Positions 10,738 to 21,604 of a stretch of DNA of 64,000 nucleotides are shown here, piece by piece. The stretch's first letter is position 1; every line of letters starts with the position of its first letter. The stretch covers positions 7,632,563-7,696,562 of the forward strand of contig OU452212.1 of the NCBI GenBank assembly GCA_911728435.2, in the 5' to 3' direction. This DNA comes from Apoderus coryli. Lineage: Eukaryota; Arthropoda; Insecta; Coleoptera; Attelabidae. The translations under genes and the position numbers were made by a program. The notes beneath the pieces are model-generated. The model worked only from the letters and a program-made list of their open reading frames with translations, ran no database searches and was not told where the DNA came from.

Positions 10738-11000
10738 ATTTGTTGCTAAAAATTATAAATTCTTCACTAATTTCCCAGGACGCCTGACATTAAAATTAGT
10801 TATGACAGCAATGTTCACTGTCTATGTTCCACTTTAAAAAACCTGCAAATTTATATTGCTGTCAAAAGTAACCAACAAATCAACAAGAGTAGATCAAAAT
10901 TAGTGTAAAGTGTTTTACTATTAATGCATGTTCCGAGTTAAAAAACTTTATATATTATATATCTGTAATAACAAACAAAAATAAAACTACAAAAAGTTTA

Positions 11001-11073
11001 CGACCGTGACAGGACTCGAACCTGCAATCTTCGGATCCGAAGTCCGACGCCTTATCCATTAGGCCACACGGTC
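11001..11073 (-). tRNA. tRNA-Arg (TCG)
   Basis: A 73-nt cloverleaf on the minus strand. The acceptor GACCGTG pairs with CACGGTC, and the discriminator is G. The anticodon stem TCGGA/TCCGA encloses loop CTTCGGA, giving anticodon TCG, which reads CGA (and wobble CGN) codons as arginine. The T loop is TTCGAGT. Box A (TGGCCTAATGG) and box B (GGTTCGAGTCC) are intact. No intron. A near-identical copy lies at 38158 on the other strand. Confidence 0.95.
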
Positions 11074-11079
11074 TATACA

Positions 11080-13030
11080 TCCCTTATCCTATAGGGTTTG
11101 TATTATAAGAACGCATGAGTAGTATTTTTTATAACAGAAAAATAATTAATTGCTGATATTTTTAAAACTAAAATTGTTCGGATTAGACACATTATTTTTA
11201 ATAACAAATCAGATAAAACCAACTACTTTAGGGGTTTTTTTAGCATTGCCGTCCAACAAGGACTATTATAACCTAAAATATCTTATAAGAAAAACTGACT
11301 TAATAATTATTTTAGAGCCTGCAAACGTCATTTTTTGACATAGAAACTTAAATTGTGTCAAAAACCGTTTGATCAAGTTTCTTGTCCTTTAATCTTCAAT
11401 CTAAACAATCCTACGCCTTGGGGTTTTAAGAGTTTGCAAGTTAAACGTTTTGCTGGCTATATTGCAGCTTTTTCAAGCACTAAAAAAAGTCACAGAATAG
11501 GTATAATTGTTTTTATTTTAATTTTTTTCAAAAAACAGGCCTGCGGTTAAACAGGAATAATATTGCCTTCCAAACTGGTAGATTCTTGACAATTTAATAG
11601 TAGCATGACGAGATCCCACGACACTATCCTAAATAGAGCAACTGGCGATTCTAGTTACAGGGTGGTCACACATTATTGTATATGATCAACTAGTTAAAAC
11701 ATAAATTACTGTTTTTGCAAATGGAGACCCTGTATATTATTATATTTTTGGATATTTTAGGGGAAAACTGGTCCTTAGTACACAGCATTAATAAAATAAA
11801 AATAAAGTTAGCTAACGAAAAGTTTTACAACATTTTATTAATGCCTGTTACTTCATTAAAATATAATTAAATATAATTTATACGCTGACTGATGATAGAA
11901 ATAGACCTTTTGGTCAAAAGAGGATATCAAATTCATTGTTTAATATGATAAAAATTCAATTGTGTTAGCCCTTTTTTATACCCTTTGCCTTTTATCTCGG
12001 ATACCATTAGAGCCAAACTCGATACAAGAATTTAATGTCATTTTTTTTTAATTTTATTCACACACCCTGTATACATAAATTGTACATCGCAACCTTTTGT
12101 ACGGAAAAATCTATTGACAGAAATAAATTCAAGTCATTTTTTAATTTGACCCCTTTTTCTACCCCTTAACTATACCCTATGAGTCCCAAAATCTAATCGG
12201 TTCCTAGCCAGTTCCAATAGTATTTTTGTACCAAATTTGGTTAAATTTCGTTAAGTCGTTTTTTAGTTATCGTGTACCTATACAGAGTGAGAGGATGACA
12301 GACAGTTTAATTAAATAGGTATAACCTAAAAAATAGGTTCTCCACATATAGGTACCATAATAGGTATAATATTATGCAATATGTGTATGGCATATTGTCA
12401 TAATTATAATATTATGATACTAAACACAACAAACAAGTGATTTTATGTGGGTACATCACACTCCAATTAAATCTATATTTGTTCCCCCTTTCGATTTCAA
12501 CATAAATACAAATAATATTCTCTTACCCCCGTCTGTCTGTTGAATACACTCACCTCCCTCACTACGACGTTAAAAAATGCAAATAGCTCCCTAATAAACG
12601 GAAGTAACGACGTACGCTTTAATATTGCGTAAGAGGACTATTGAACTTAATATGCACAGGGACGTCTTCATTATATTTCAACATTGACTTTAGTTTACGA
12701 CTTTGAGGTTAAATATATCATCATCATTTAAACTCATTAGTAAACAGAACGAAGTGGCTTGACCTAGTGGGGTTATGATGAACTAGTAGTCGAGAGATTC
12801 TCTCATCTCGTGTCGCTATATGTCCCGAGGGCATTCAACCAAAAATAAATTGGGACAATTTAAATATTGGTTGAAATCCGTCCGACTTACGTACTGACCG
12901 AATATGGATTGTTTAACATTTTAATTTAACAAAAATCTCACCTTCGTCAAGAACAGTAAGTCACCATTGTCGCTCTCTCTAGTTTTAATAATTCTAACGT
13001 ACGATGGAGCTTTGAACTATCGCTGACCAA
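11080..13030. other. No gene seen; dispersed-repeat motifs
   Basis: AT-rich. 'cagggtgg' and 'caccctgtata' motifs near 11657, 11728 and 12062 match the terminal motif of many non-coding repeats in this window. Open frames at 11150-11550 show no family signature. Confidence 0.5.
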
Positions 13031-13036
13031 GCAATC

Positions 13037-13089
13037 TTTGCTCAAAGTCTCTAGTTTCTTCCCTATTGAAACTAGAGACATTGAGCAAA
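13037..13089. other. Near-perfect 22-bp hairpin
   Basis: Arms TTTGCTCAAAGTCTCTAGTT plus TC, and their inverse, differ at one position and are separated by a 9-base loop (ttccctatt). At 53 bp it is shorter than a usual animal pre-miRNA. It may be a tiny foldback repeat or a structured RNA. Confidence 0.6.
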
Positions 13090-13419
13090 CCAAACCGGGC
13101 ACCGTGCAAGGTTAGTCCGTTCAATTCATTACAGGAAACATAATGGTAATAAAAATCTACATTATTTTTTCCAAATTGTATGATTTTAATGAGTTTTAAC
13201 TTGTATTGATAGTAACTTATGCCTCTTCAGTCCAAGAATAGTAAAATGTTATGCATCAACATGTCGAAGGTCTTGCAGAAAGCAAGTAGAGCTAGTATAT
13301 AGCACATATTGTGCTACATTCCTAAAAACACTTTCAGGAACATCAAATCTTCCGAAGTTTACTTCACCGAAGTTTGGAGAGAAGACCCTGTTTTTCCTGT
13401 TGCGTTAAAATTTATAATG

Positions 13420-13612
13420 TTTCATAATCTCCACTCTTTGGAATATTAACCAATGCAATTGTCTATTCTTAGCGTCGGTCGGACCGTTTTTTGTTGACTT
13501 TGCAATTTGTCTATTGTACAATACCGATGCTAAAGTCAGGAACTTGTATAAACTTTGATGAACTTTTTAATAATTATTAATCAGCATAAAATAGCTAGTT
13601 CGACCGGATGCA
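13420..13612. repeat. Dispersed repeat, copy 1 of 2
   Basis: Matches 25540-25727 in the same orientation. Shared blocks include ttgtctattcttagcgtcgg, caatttgtctatt and ctagttcgaccggatgcaat. Non-coding, family unknown. Similarity fades upstream through a shared gagaagaccc word. Confidence 0.8.
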
Positions 13613-14084
13613 ATATTTTTATTACAATATACCGGGTGTGACAGTATAATTGAACAAAAATCTTTGCTTAGCAAAAATTAAATTATCCAAACTTTACCAA
13701 GTACGTTTCTGTTTGATCCCATGGGGATAAACGGCATCCCCAACGGGGGATTTCTTATCACGCCCCGGCAGACACGTGACACACACTCGAATGCCATCTA
13801 GCCGCGATAAGCCAATCACAATATTGGTTCGTGTTTATTTTGTTCACATCTCCACTTGCTGTGGATGACTACTTTTAATTACGACGATAAAAATTTAATA
13901 TAGAAAGGATAGGGGCTTTTAATCATCACCAAACTTACTTTAATGCATTGCAATCTTCTTAGAAAAATAAATCTCTCACACAAGGATATCTAGACTTTGT
14001 ACAATGTAAAAAAAGGAACTTATTATTGTTTTTATAAATTTTTTATATCTTCATCGATTTCTATTAATTTCTAGAACTCTTAAA
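13613..14084. other. No gene seen
   Basis: Starts with an 'accgggtgtgac' repeat-end motif. A GC-richer patch (13710-13800) carries no recognisable frame. Confidence 0.4.
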
Positions 14085-14262
14085 ATTCAGTCAGCGATTA
14101 CATAAATTTCCAGCAAGCATTCTCTTGCGATCTGAAAATAGGAAAAAGTCTCTGGGGGCTAAATCTGGAATCAATTTTGCCATAGTTTTCATCGATTTGT
14201 GACTTGGTGCATTGCATTGGTCTTTTGCAAATATGGCCGTTTGGTTGCGATTTAACAGAGCC
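14085..14262 (-). pseudogene. Irritans-type mariner transposase, central fragment
   Basis: The minus strand reads ATKRPYLQKTNAMHQ and, in the next frame, CNAPSHKSMKTMAK, followed after a deletion by DLAPRDFFLFSD. These match the AAKRPHLQKK...QDNAPCHKSMKTMAK...YSPDLAPSD region of irritans mariners. The stretch between the second and third catalytic Asp is deleted and two frames are needed. The adjoining frame 14263-14494 (-) is not recognisably mariner and I cannot assign it. Confidence 0.65.
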
Positions 14263-14805
14263 AAACACTCCTATGAAGCATCAATTCGTTGTTAATTATC
14301 TCCGGCCATACAATATCCTTCCACGGAAAAGATTTTACTGGGATTCTGAAGCCGACATGTGTAATAGCATGGTAAAAGATTGAGTGCGCAGTGATCGGTT
14401 CATTCAAATTATGCGCTTCAGATATCGCATTGGGATCCGCAGTAAAAAATGGTATTGTCCAATACTTACTTGGATGATTGATACCGCACTCCATAACGCC
14501 TAGATTTTCTACAAAAGAACAGGCAAATCTACAACAAATTTAAACTTTCGAAGGGAATTTGCGGTAGCATTGTTAAATAAATAAAAGTATCCACCAAATA
14601 AACCCAGAAGACTAGCTACAAGTAACCAAAGTTCCTGACGATATTAGATACGATAATGTAGATCATCTGGATACAAGTTTACCAAACAAAAAACGCAGGA
14701 GATGTTCGAGAGAGGTATGTACATCCGTTGGACGAATCCAGTGCCAAAAATTTGACATCAGTCTTAGTATTGAGTGTTTCCTAATATTTCATACAAAATA
14801 ATGAT

Positions 14806-15600
14806 ATTCCGCTTCTTCAGGTGTCGAAAAATGTTGACCTCTCAGTTTGTTTTTTACGTACGGAAATAAAAAGAAGTCATTCGGTACCAAGTCAGGACTA
14901 TACGGCGGATGACTCATCAAATCGATGTTATGGGTGCTCAAAAATGCAGTTGTTTGAGCCGATGTGTGAGAGGTCACATTGTCGTAGTGAAGAGTGATCC
15001 GTCTTCGGCGGTTGGTTTTCCTGATTTCTTGGAAGACAACTGGCAAACAAATGGTTGTATACCACTCAGAATTGAATGTTCTGCGTTGTTCTAGTGGTAC
15101 GGTTGCGACATGTCCAGATTTTCCGAAAAAAGAGGCGACCATTTGCTTGGAAGTGCTTCGTGCGCGAACAACTTTTGTTGGATACAGTCGACTGCTGGTT
15201 ACTTTCGGGCTCATACGCGTAAATCCACGATTGATCACCTGTCACGATGTCATAGATGTGTTTCGAAGCACCGCGATCGTATTTTTTGAGCATTTCTTTC
15301 GACCAATCGACACGAGCCTTTTTTTGGGCGATTGACAAATTGTGTGGGATCCAACGCGAACAAATTTTTTTTTGACAGGCAAATATTTATGCAATATTGA
15401 ATGTATGCTGGTCCCACTAATGCCTAAGGTTGTCTCAATCTCTTGATAGGTCACATGACGATCTTGCAATATCAGTTCACGCACAGCATCAATGGTTTTC
15501 GGAACAACAACTGATTTTCGACGACCTTTACGAAATTCGTCTTGGAGTGAACTACGACCACGATTGAATTCACCATACCATGGATAAACACTGGTCCTTG
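14806..15600 (-). pseudogene. Mariner D,D34D transposase (copy B, dead)
   Basis: Reads in three overlapping frames: helix-turn-helix part with RHVTYQEIETTLGISGTSIH (15242-15484), first Asp region DIVTGDQSWIYAYEPES (D then Q where DES is usual; 15066-15338), and catalytic half with HYDNVTSHTS and HPPYSPDLVPND (14806-15238). Frameshifts fall near 15360 and 15195. The Asp residues of the D,D34D triad are still encoded but never in one frame. It begins at SSLQDEFR-equivalent sequence because the start region is deleted. Confidence 0.8.
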
Positions 15601-15673
15601 ATGGAGCTTCAGGTCAGTTGCCAGATTGCAACTCCAGGATTGCCAAATCCCGAAATATAAAAGACAACCCTCG
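14806..15673 (-). mobile_element. Mariner element, copy B (truncated)
   Basis: Same subfamily as copies A and C, but cut at about 14806, inside the C-terminal FSTPEEA segment, so the 3' TIR is missing. The 5' end (15615-15673) still reads cagttgccagattgcaac then ccgaaatataaaagacaacc. About 200 bp between this end and the transposase N-terminus have been lost. Confidence 0.75.
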
Positions 15674-15854
15674 TATTAAAAATATCGGTATTTTTATAAC
15701 GGTTGTAATAATACAAATGTTCCTTGATTCTCGTAAGGATCCTACGGCTATATTAAAGGCTATTACAGTCCTGACAAGACAGTATATAAACTCCAAAACA
15801 GTTCAGAAAATTTGCTCTATCTTTAGAATTCACTAGACAGAGGCTAACGTTGTT

Positions 15855-15965
15855 AACAGATTTTGTGGAGTTGACTTTTAATGTTTTTGTTTGCTTTCTT
15901 TTATAGCAAAAAATTCTAGTAACGCCATCTATGGAGTTTTTGAATGACCTATTTATTTGAGCCAC
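15855..15965. repeat. Dispersed repeat pieces
   Basis: 15858-15905 (agattttgtggagttgac plus a T-rich run) matches 60898-60945, where it follows a hammerhead-like motif. 15908-15950 (aaattctagtaacgccatct...) matches 24238-24290. Both are short fragments of non-coding repeats. Confidence 0.7.
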
Positions 15966-16141
15966 GGAATAGCAAAAAAAAACAACTTTTAATATAATTT
16001 TATTAGATATTACGTTATAAAACGTCTTCCATATTCTTTCAATAAGTACTTGAAGGTCTATGGAAATTATTTACACTTGGTAGATTGATATACATTAATT
16101 TATGCATCCATGTAGACCATAACAGCTACTTCCAGAGGGTG

Positions 16142-16417
16142 TTAAATCTGCGGAAAATACACCGGTAATGTATTGTTCGTGGCTAGATCGTGGTAAGCAT
16201 AGATGGATGCGGCCCTTAACAAGGCAGCCCTATGATGATGATGATGCTGGTGATGTACAGCAGGATTGCCACCACCTGGTAACGTAGTGCATGGCGGTAA
16301 ACTTTGATGATGGTGACTGTGATTAAAATTATTCATTGAATCGTATAAATCGCTGGTATTATCGGTTGGATCTTTGTTGTAGGGTACAACTGATATAGAC
16401 GGTTGCGGTTGGCAATC
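16142..16417 (-). CDS. Sox gene, terminal exon
   Basis: The acceptor atgacttatttcag precedes GATTGCCAACCG in phase 0, matching the upstream donor. It encodes [19 protein letters not shown], a His-rich region (HSHHHQ and HHQHHHHH) and ends [17 protein letters not shown] at 16142. Low-complexity His runs are common in insect Sox C-termini. Confidence 0.75.
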   Translation of the reverse strand, partial: DCQPQPSISVVPYNKDPTDNTSDLYDSMNNFNHSHHHQSLPPCTTLPGGGNPAVHHQHHHHHRAALLRAASIYAYHDLATNNTLPVYFPQI

Positions 16418-18271
16418 CTGAAATAAGTCATATCAATTATTATACAAGGTGTTTGTTTGTGTACGAATTCGGGACGTCTAATCAAGAAAAAACCTAAATT
16501 GTAATTTTTCGCCATAGGCGGGTAAACGGGGGGACCCTTGCCTTAATTCTTGGTTCACTTTTATTTATTATATATGTCAACGACTTATCATCTTTTTTGA
16601 GGGATACTCAAGTAATCCAGTATGCAGACGACACTACAATTTACCATGCTTCAGAGGATTTTAATAACATAATCCAAACCAAATTAAAAAGTGAGAATTG
16701 GTTTGCCTCTAACGGACTGTCTCTTAATTTCTCGAAAACGGACAGGATTGATTTTACACTAAGGAAAAATTTTACTAGCGAAAACAATACTTATAAGTTT
16801 CTTGGAGTAATTGTAGACCCAAAATTGACATGGAAAGATCAGATCGATTGCCTTGCCAAAAAATTGTCCATTGTGGTATATCTCTTGCGAAAACTATCGA
16901 CTATATGTTCACAAGAAGTCTTGCGTTGCGCATATATGGGATACTTTCAGGGCCTAATTAGTTATAGCGTTCTGTTTTGGGGCAAAGCACCGCAATGGCA
17001 AATTGTCTTTAAAATTCAAAAGGCGGCTTTACACGTAATTGTTAAAGCTGGATATAGAGAGCCATGCAAACCCTTCTTTAAAAAATTAAACGTTTTAACA
17101 GTTTTTGATATTAGGGAAAATCTCAATACTTTACACAGATTAGCTTTGACAGATCGACAGTTTCAGGTTATGGCCGTTCGGTTCTATAGTCACCTCCCTC
17201 GTCAGATAAAAGATATTGCGAACAACAATAAATTAAAAGTTGAAGTGAAAAAACAACTTCTTGAGATTGTCCCATATGACTATGCTGACTATCTCACCTA
17301 CAACTTTTGAGTGAATTTTTTACACTCTAGTGCCTTGTTAATCTTAAGTTATATTATAGTCTGTTGATTGTTGTTGTAATACTTTAATTGTGCCCCTTTA
17401 GACTATTTATTGAAGTTTTAAGTGACTTTTATGTACTTCGTTTTACTGTTTTGTATTTGTACTATTTGCACACGTATTTGTTGTTTGAGTATTTTGTTTG
17501 TTTATATTGTATTTTTATTTATGTACATACTGAATGTGACGATGTGAATAACTATTGTTATATAGGCAAATAAAGCATTATTATTATTATTATAAGGTGC
17601 ATTTTTCGTAAGATAAAATGATCCCAATTTAAAATTTTTATTATCATTAACCCTCAAGCTGTAATAAAAGGCCAGAAGCAGGATTCAATATTAATTTCTT
17701 TATCTTAATTAATGGTTTTCCAGAACTGAATATTTTTAATAATTATTATTACTCACCACTTTTTGCATTTGAGTTGTTAAGGATTCCTGTAGCGGCAGAA
17801 ACGTCTGAGAATACGCGTATGTTGGAATAGTTGACATCGTTTCTATTTTTTGTAAAGGCATCAGTTGCATAGAGTCTGAAAAATATTAACAATGTAGTTA
17901 AATTCTTTTGTAGAAATGAAATGATATTTTGAAAGCTCAAATTCATACCACTTTGTCCATAAAATGTCTTATTAATCGCTAGTTGCAAGGAATCACAAAA
18001 TGTTTCTTTGTTCCTCTGATGCATTAGTTCACTTTTATCTTTTTCTAACCGAGATTTCCTTTTCGGTTTGTATTTGTAGTTCGGATAATCTACCATATGT
18101 TGACACCGTAACCGTTTCGCCTCATCGATGAATGGTCGTTTCTCCACATCAGAGAGCGTTTTCCATTCATTGCCCAACAACTTCGATATTTCCGAATTGT
18201 GCAATCGTGGGTAATCATGTGAGATGTGTTTACGCCGGATTCTTGACCAAACCATAAATGCATTCATCGGT
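16142..18271 (-). CDS. Sox-family HMG-box transcription factor (5' exon missing)
   Basis: Seen: three exons join in one frame (18271-17949, 17875-17757, 16417-16142), giving 238 residues to a stop. The first exon holds an HMG box from [13 protein letters not shown] through [14 protein letters not shown] and [13 protein letters not shown] to [11 protein letters not shown]. Known: Sox factors bind the minor groove at A/TTTGT-type sites; MNAFMVWS and HNSEISK are SoxB-like signatures. The box diverges from the usual SoxB text ([11 protein letters not shown]), so the orthologue is unclear. Introns are GT-AG with phases 1 and 0. The last exon is His-rich. A LINE lies in the 1.3-kb last intron. The first exon, ending in an N-N|A Arg codon before PMNAF, was not located. 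This is the one apparently intact host gene of the window. Confidence 0.85.
16530..17597 (+). mobile_element. 5'-truncated LINE in Sox intron
   Basis: Starts inside the reverse transcriptase and ends in an (ATT)n tail, gcattattattattatt at 17576-17592. A microsatellite-like tail instead of poly(A) suits CR1/Daphne-type or related LINEs; the clade is an inference. It lies in the last Sox intron on the opposite strand and does not disrupt the splice sites. Confidence 0.75.
16597..17310 (+). pseudogene. Non-LTR reverse transcriptase, 3' part
   Basis: The 237-codon frame has the catalytic YADD box at residues 9-12 and LNFSKTD, then [16 protein letters not shown], a standard RT palm/thumb motif, and a C-terminal domain to YLTYNF. 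Upstream, [11 protein letters not shown] can be read back to about 16550, but the start of GVPQGSxLGP is degraded. The protein lacks endonuclease and most of the RT fingers, so it is dead on arrival, as usual for 5'-truncated LINE insertions. The remaining frame is uninterrupted, suggesting fairly recent insertion. Confidence 0.85.
17757..17875 (-). CDS. Sox gene, middle exon
   Basis: Bounded by acceptor taatatttttcag and donor AAAAAGTG|gtgagt; the preceding intron is only 73 bp. It adds [20 protein letters not shown] and a Gln/Leu-rich stretch to QMQKV. Unspliced read-through would be open to a stop at 17749, but the spliced frame is more plausible. Confidence 0.8.
17949..18271 (-). CDS. Sox gene, HMG-box exon
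   Basis: The acceptor is ctctatttgaag directly before ACCGATGAATGC. An in-frame TGA lies just upstream, so the exon must start here and the first base A completes a split Arg codon. It covers nearly the whole HMG box and a basic tail ([12 protein letters not shown]). The donor is AAAGTG|gtatga, phase 1. Confidence 0.85.
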
Positions 18272-18412
18272 CTTCAAATAGAGAAACATAATTAGATAAT
18301 CACATACTACATAATACAAAAGGAATTGTTTCTAAAACACTATTTTCTATAACCCTAAAACTGCAATTTATTGCGTAAACGGCTTTGGTTATTTGTCTGC
18401 CCAATTCTTTCT

Positions 18413-18600
18413 TCTTACCTTGTCCAGTTCGCACAACGAAACGACCGCTACGTTCACTTATATACTTCCCTTTTCACAGATTACTCGCGAATCAATCTAG
18501 CCAATTCCGGTTTATCAAAATCGAGCCATGGATGTAAGACCAACTTGATGTCAAACTTTTGTACCTTCTCCTAACTTTGCCATTGTGTGTAGCTTTTTTG
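18413..18600 (-). other. Possible upstream Sox exon (donor site)
   Basis: A strong donor GGACAAG|gtaaga (exon end 18419) lies 147 bp upstream of the HMG-box acceptor. In the required phase the reading is ...CANWTR with a TAG nine codons upstream and no Met. It could only be a 5' UTR exon, making the conserved Met of MNAFMVWS the start. The usual VKR residues would then be absent. Unresolved. Confidence 0.3.
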
Positions 18601-18744
18601 TGGAACTAAATTTTTCTAAGACAAATCATATAAATAGTTGAACGCGCTTCTGTCTTATAGTAAACACATAGAGAAAATGAAACTGTAACGTTTTCCTGAG
18701 TTCGTTGTTTGAAATAATAACGAGCTTTGAATTTAATCTAATTT

Positions 18745-18895
18745 ATTTACACTTAATAACTAAACACTTAAATTTCTACTATTTATATTTCATAACACTG
18801 TGCTTAACTATTGACTATTCACCTCATTTCTGACTCTCTGTCCCTCTCACGCTGGCTTTATATATGATTTGTTTCTTTCTCGTAAATACTGGTTT
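18745..18895. repeat. Dispersed repeat, copy 1 of 2
   Basis: Matches 23998-24145 in the same orientation: taacactg(t)gc..aactatt..ctattcac, then tctgtcc.tct.acg.tggct and a shared tttctttctcg-like end. Non-coding. Possibly an LTR or promoter end of a larger element, but no coding part is nearby. Confidence 0.65.
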
Positions 18896-19743
18896 GTTCT
18901 ACAACATTCTGGCGCGCGTGTTGCCGGATGTATTTATTTATCTCTAAGCGTAGGGGACATTTTAATATTCGTCACAATACTCATGATCAAGGAGCTTTAA
19001 AATGTATATTTTCGACGTTGCAGGAGGTAATCAGGTTCATTTGTAGCCGCATTAACTTCAATTTCTCATAATATAAAATAATTTAGGCAAACTAAATAAA
19101 TAGATCAATATTTGAGCGCGTTTTGGACTAAGTGAATTTTATATTGTTTATTGTTAGAATCTTATGGAGAATCAATACCTTTTAATATGGCCGTCAATAG
19201 CAGACATCAAATAATAATTAGAATCAGCACAGGAAAATCGAAAGCACAACTATTATTGAACAAAGTAAAAGATATACTGACAAAATGCCGAACCAACATC
19301 CAACAAAATTATTCAGCTCAATCGGAAATCTCACATGATAGAGACACCAAATAATTGTGTTTTAATTTTATTTATAAAACCATCATTTCAATTGCATTGT
19401 ATCACGTTTAACAATAAATTTTGTATAACCATATAATAGAAGAGTATTATAAATTGTCCATTGTTGCTATTTTATTGAACGGATAATAAAATATAGAAAA
19501 AAAAAGAATTATATTTATAGGGCTTGTATTATTGGTATTTATAATAATAGAAGTTGGTCGTTTGTTGGTTTGTTTATTGTTAATTTAATTATTTATAATT
19601 ATCTGGTGTTAGCCGTTTTATCTATGGGTAATGATGGTGATCTTATATTATGACATACACATGGTGTCCGGTATTACCTTAACTGATCCGTAAAGTCAAA
19701 GAATTGTTCACGTATACGGCGAAAATAACTATAAAACTAAGAT
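18896..19743. other. No gene seen
   Basis: AT-rich. The short frame at 19151-19354 has no recognisable domain. Confidence 0.45.
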
Positions 19744-20575
19744 TTGTTCAACATGGGAATCCTGAATCTAATACCTTTGGATTCAGGAAGAAAACCGTCG
19801 GACGCTTTGCCACGCAAATATGATTTTGAAATCCCATTTGAAGTGGTCATTACAGACCGTCAAAATTGGCTAAATAGGGAACCACGATTCCCAGAAAACA
19901 CATCCGTCTGGTATACGGACGGTTCAAAAGGAATAGAAGGGAACACAGGCATGGGAGTATACGGGCCAAATTGCAGGCTCTCTGAATCTCTCGGGAAAAG
20001 TCCCACTGTATTCCAAGCAGAGATCAACGCTATTAATCGTTGTGTTCAAGAATGCCTGCAGAGAGGCATCCCGGAACGGCAGATTAATATTATGTCAGAC
20101 AGTCAAGCTGCGTTAAAAGCACTGAGGTCTTACACCTTCACGTCAAAGCTAGCAAACAGACCCTAAAGCAACTGGCATCTCAGGGGAAAAAGATTACTCT
20201 GACATGGGTGCCAGGACATGAAGGCATAGAGGGGAACGAAGCGGCGGATCAACTTGCAAAAGAGGGCGCAAACGCTCCGTTCTGCGACCCGGAGCCCATA
20301 TTTGGCCTTCCAAAAAGCCATATCAAGGAAGAACTTCGGAGATGGGAAAAGGAACAACTTAAGTCCTACTGGAGAAACACTCCAGGCCTAAGACAATCAA
20401 AAAGGTTTATCAAACCTTCAGAGGCCAACGCAGGGAAGCTTATCCAACTGGAGAGAAGCGACCTAAGGCGAATTACAGGCCTTTTTACGGGACACCACCC
20501 ATGAAAAGTGTGGGACAGCTGGGCAATTCATAGATTAGAGTCATTCACAAAAGATCTTCTGCAGGTCGAACAAGG
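19744..20575 (+). pseudogene. LINE RNase H domain (frameshifted)
   Basis: Seen: 19744-20166 reads SVWYTDGSKGIEGNTGMGVY (first Asp), FQAEINAINRCVQ (Glu) and NIMSDSQAALKAL (second Asp). After a frameshift near 20160 it continues LTWVPGHEGIEGNEAADQLA (last acidic region) and a C-terminal tail to FTGHHP at 20504. Known: this D-E-D-D RNase H order with WVPGHxGIxGNExAD occurs in I/R1/LOA-type LINEs. The RT is missing upstream. A related tail (gagtcattcac-aaagatct, 20535-20560) recurs at 62665-62690, so the 62-kb RT relic probably belongs to the same family. Confidence 0.8.
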
Positions 20576-20714
20576 TCAACAAGATTTGTTCAAAAAATAT
20601 TGCAGGCAAAGGCCTATATGGCCTATTATTACATGGACTTCAATTTGACCTTGAAACCTATAATTATCGATAAAGATCTGTTAATGAGGGAATTACTAAC
20701 CTGTCTACTCCACA

Positions 20715-20805
20715 AAATTTTAGTATATTAACTTATTTTTTCAATCATTCATCTAAACAGACATGTTTCGACCATATATATGGTCATCATCAGTGTATAA
20801 TTGTT
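20715..20805 (-). other. Hammerhead-like motif with shared tail
   Basis: The minus strand reads ACA-CTGATGA (20793-20787), an extra U, a seven-to-eight-pair stem II GACCATATATATGGTC (20785-20770), GAAA (20769-20766), CAU and GTC, then TGTTTAGATG. Stem I pairs ACA/UGU, one mismatch, then three more pairs. About 50 nt downstream is ATTTTGTGGAGTAGAC, the tail also seen after the 60.8-kb motif. Confidence 0.45.
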
Positions 20806-20830
20806 AAATTAATTGAAAACATGACCAATT

Positions 20831-21604
20831 TGTAGTATTGTTTTGCTTTATGATTATCGTTTTGACTTTAGGATTATTTTGATATTTAGCAAAATTAAAT
20901 TTATTTCTACTGTTTATAGTATTGTGCTGTTAGATAATTAAAAGTGAGGTTATTGGTTGTTAGGGTAGATAGTTTATCTTTTATTTGTTTTTGTTCACAA
21001 AAATATTGACGATAATTTTGAAGGTTCTTTTTCCATAGTTTGGCACTTATTTTGCGTAAAAAAAACCTTCAAAAAGCACCAAAATTTCAACTAAATTTGA
21101 AAACCACGTACAGAATAAAATGTTGTACATACTGAGAGATAAATCAATTTTCAAATAATAATAATAAATCGCAGGCATTTTTTTTTTTCAGATATAGTTT
21201 GGGTATGTTGCAAAGCAACTATCCGCTAATTTAGTTTCCACTAAAGTGATTTTTTTGTACCCTTAGAGTTCACCTTTCCATTGTATATTATGTAATATTT
21301 AATAAGGGCGGTTTCTCTGAAGAAATATCTCAGAGAGGGTTGGTGCGGTGATACAGGCAGCAAATATAGTCACTACACAAAACACATATCAACAGCACAG
21401 AGAGGAGGGAAGGAGGTTTCCCATTGTGTTGCGCATAAAACAATTATTCTGGCGGAAAAGCGCTTTCCTCATACCGGATTGGCCACGGTGCTCGCACAAT
21501 CACAATACGACTACTACTGTCTTATGAACTAATATCTATACAGAGTTTTAGAGAAAAATCCATTTAATAATGTATTTGTGACCTCCGTATTGAATTAGCG
21601 ATTG
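20831..21604. other. No gene seen
   Basis: AT-rich non-coding. ccatagtttggcacttattt (21034-21053) recurs inverted at 36134-36157, marking another dispersed repeat. Confidence 0.45.

Noticed and set aside
11888..11940. CTGATGATAGAAA followed by GACCTTTTGGTC, hammerhead-like
   Set aside because: GAAA does not follow stem II (AAAA instead) and no stem I can be drawn.
13037..13089. Hairpin as a microRNA precursor
   Set aside because: The 53-nt length and fully paired 22-bp arms are too short for a normal insect pre-miRNA without small-RNA evidence; kept as a hairpin only.
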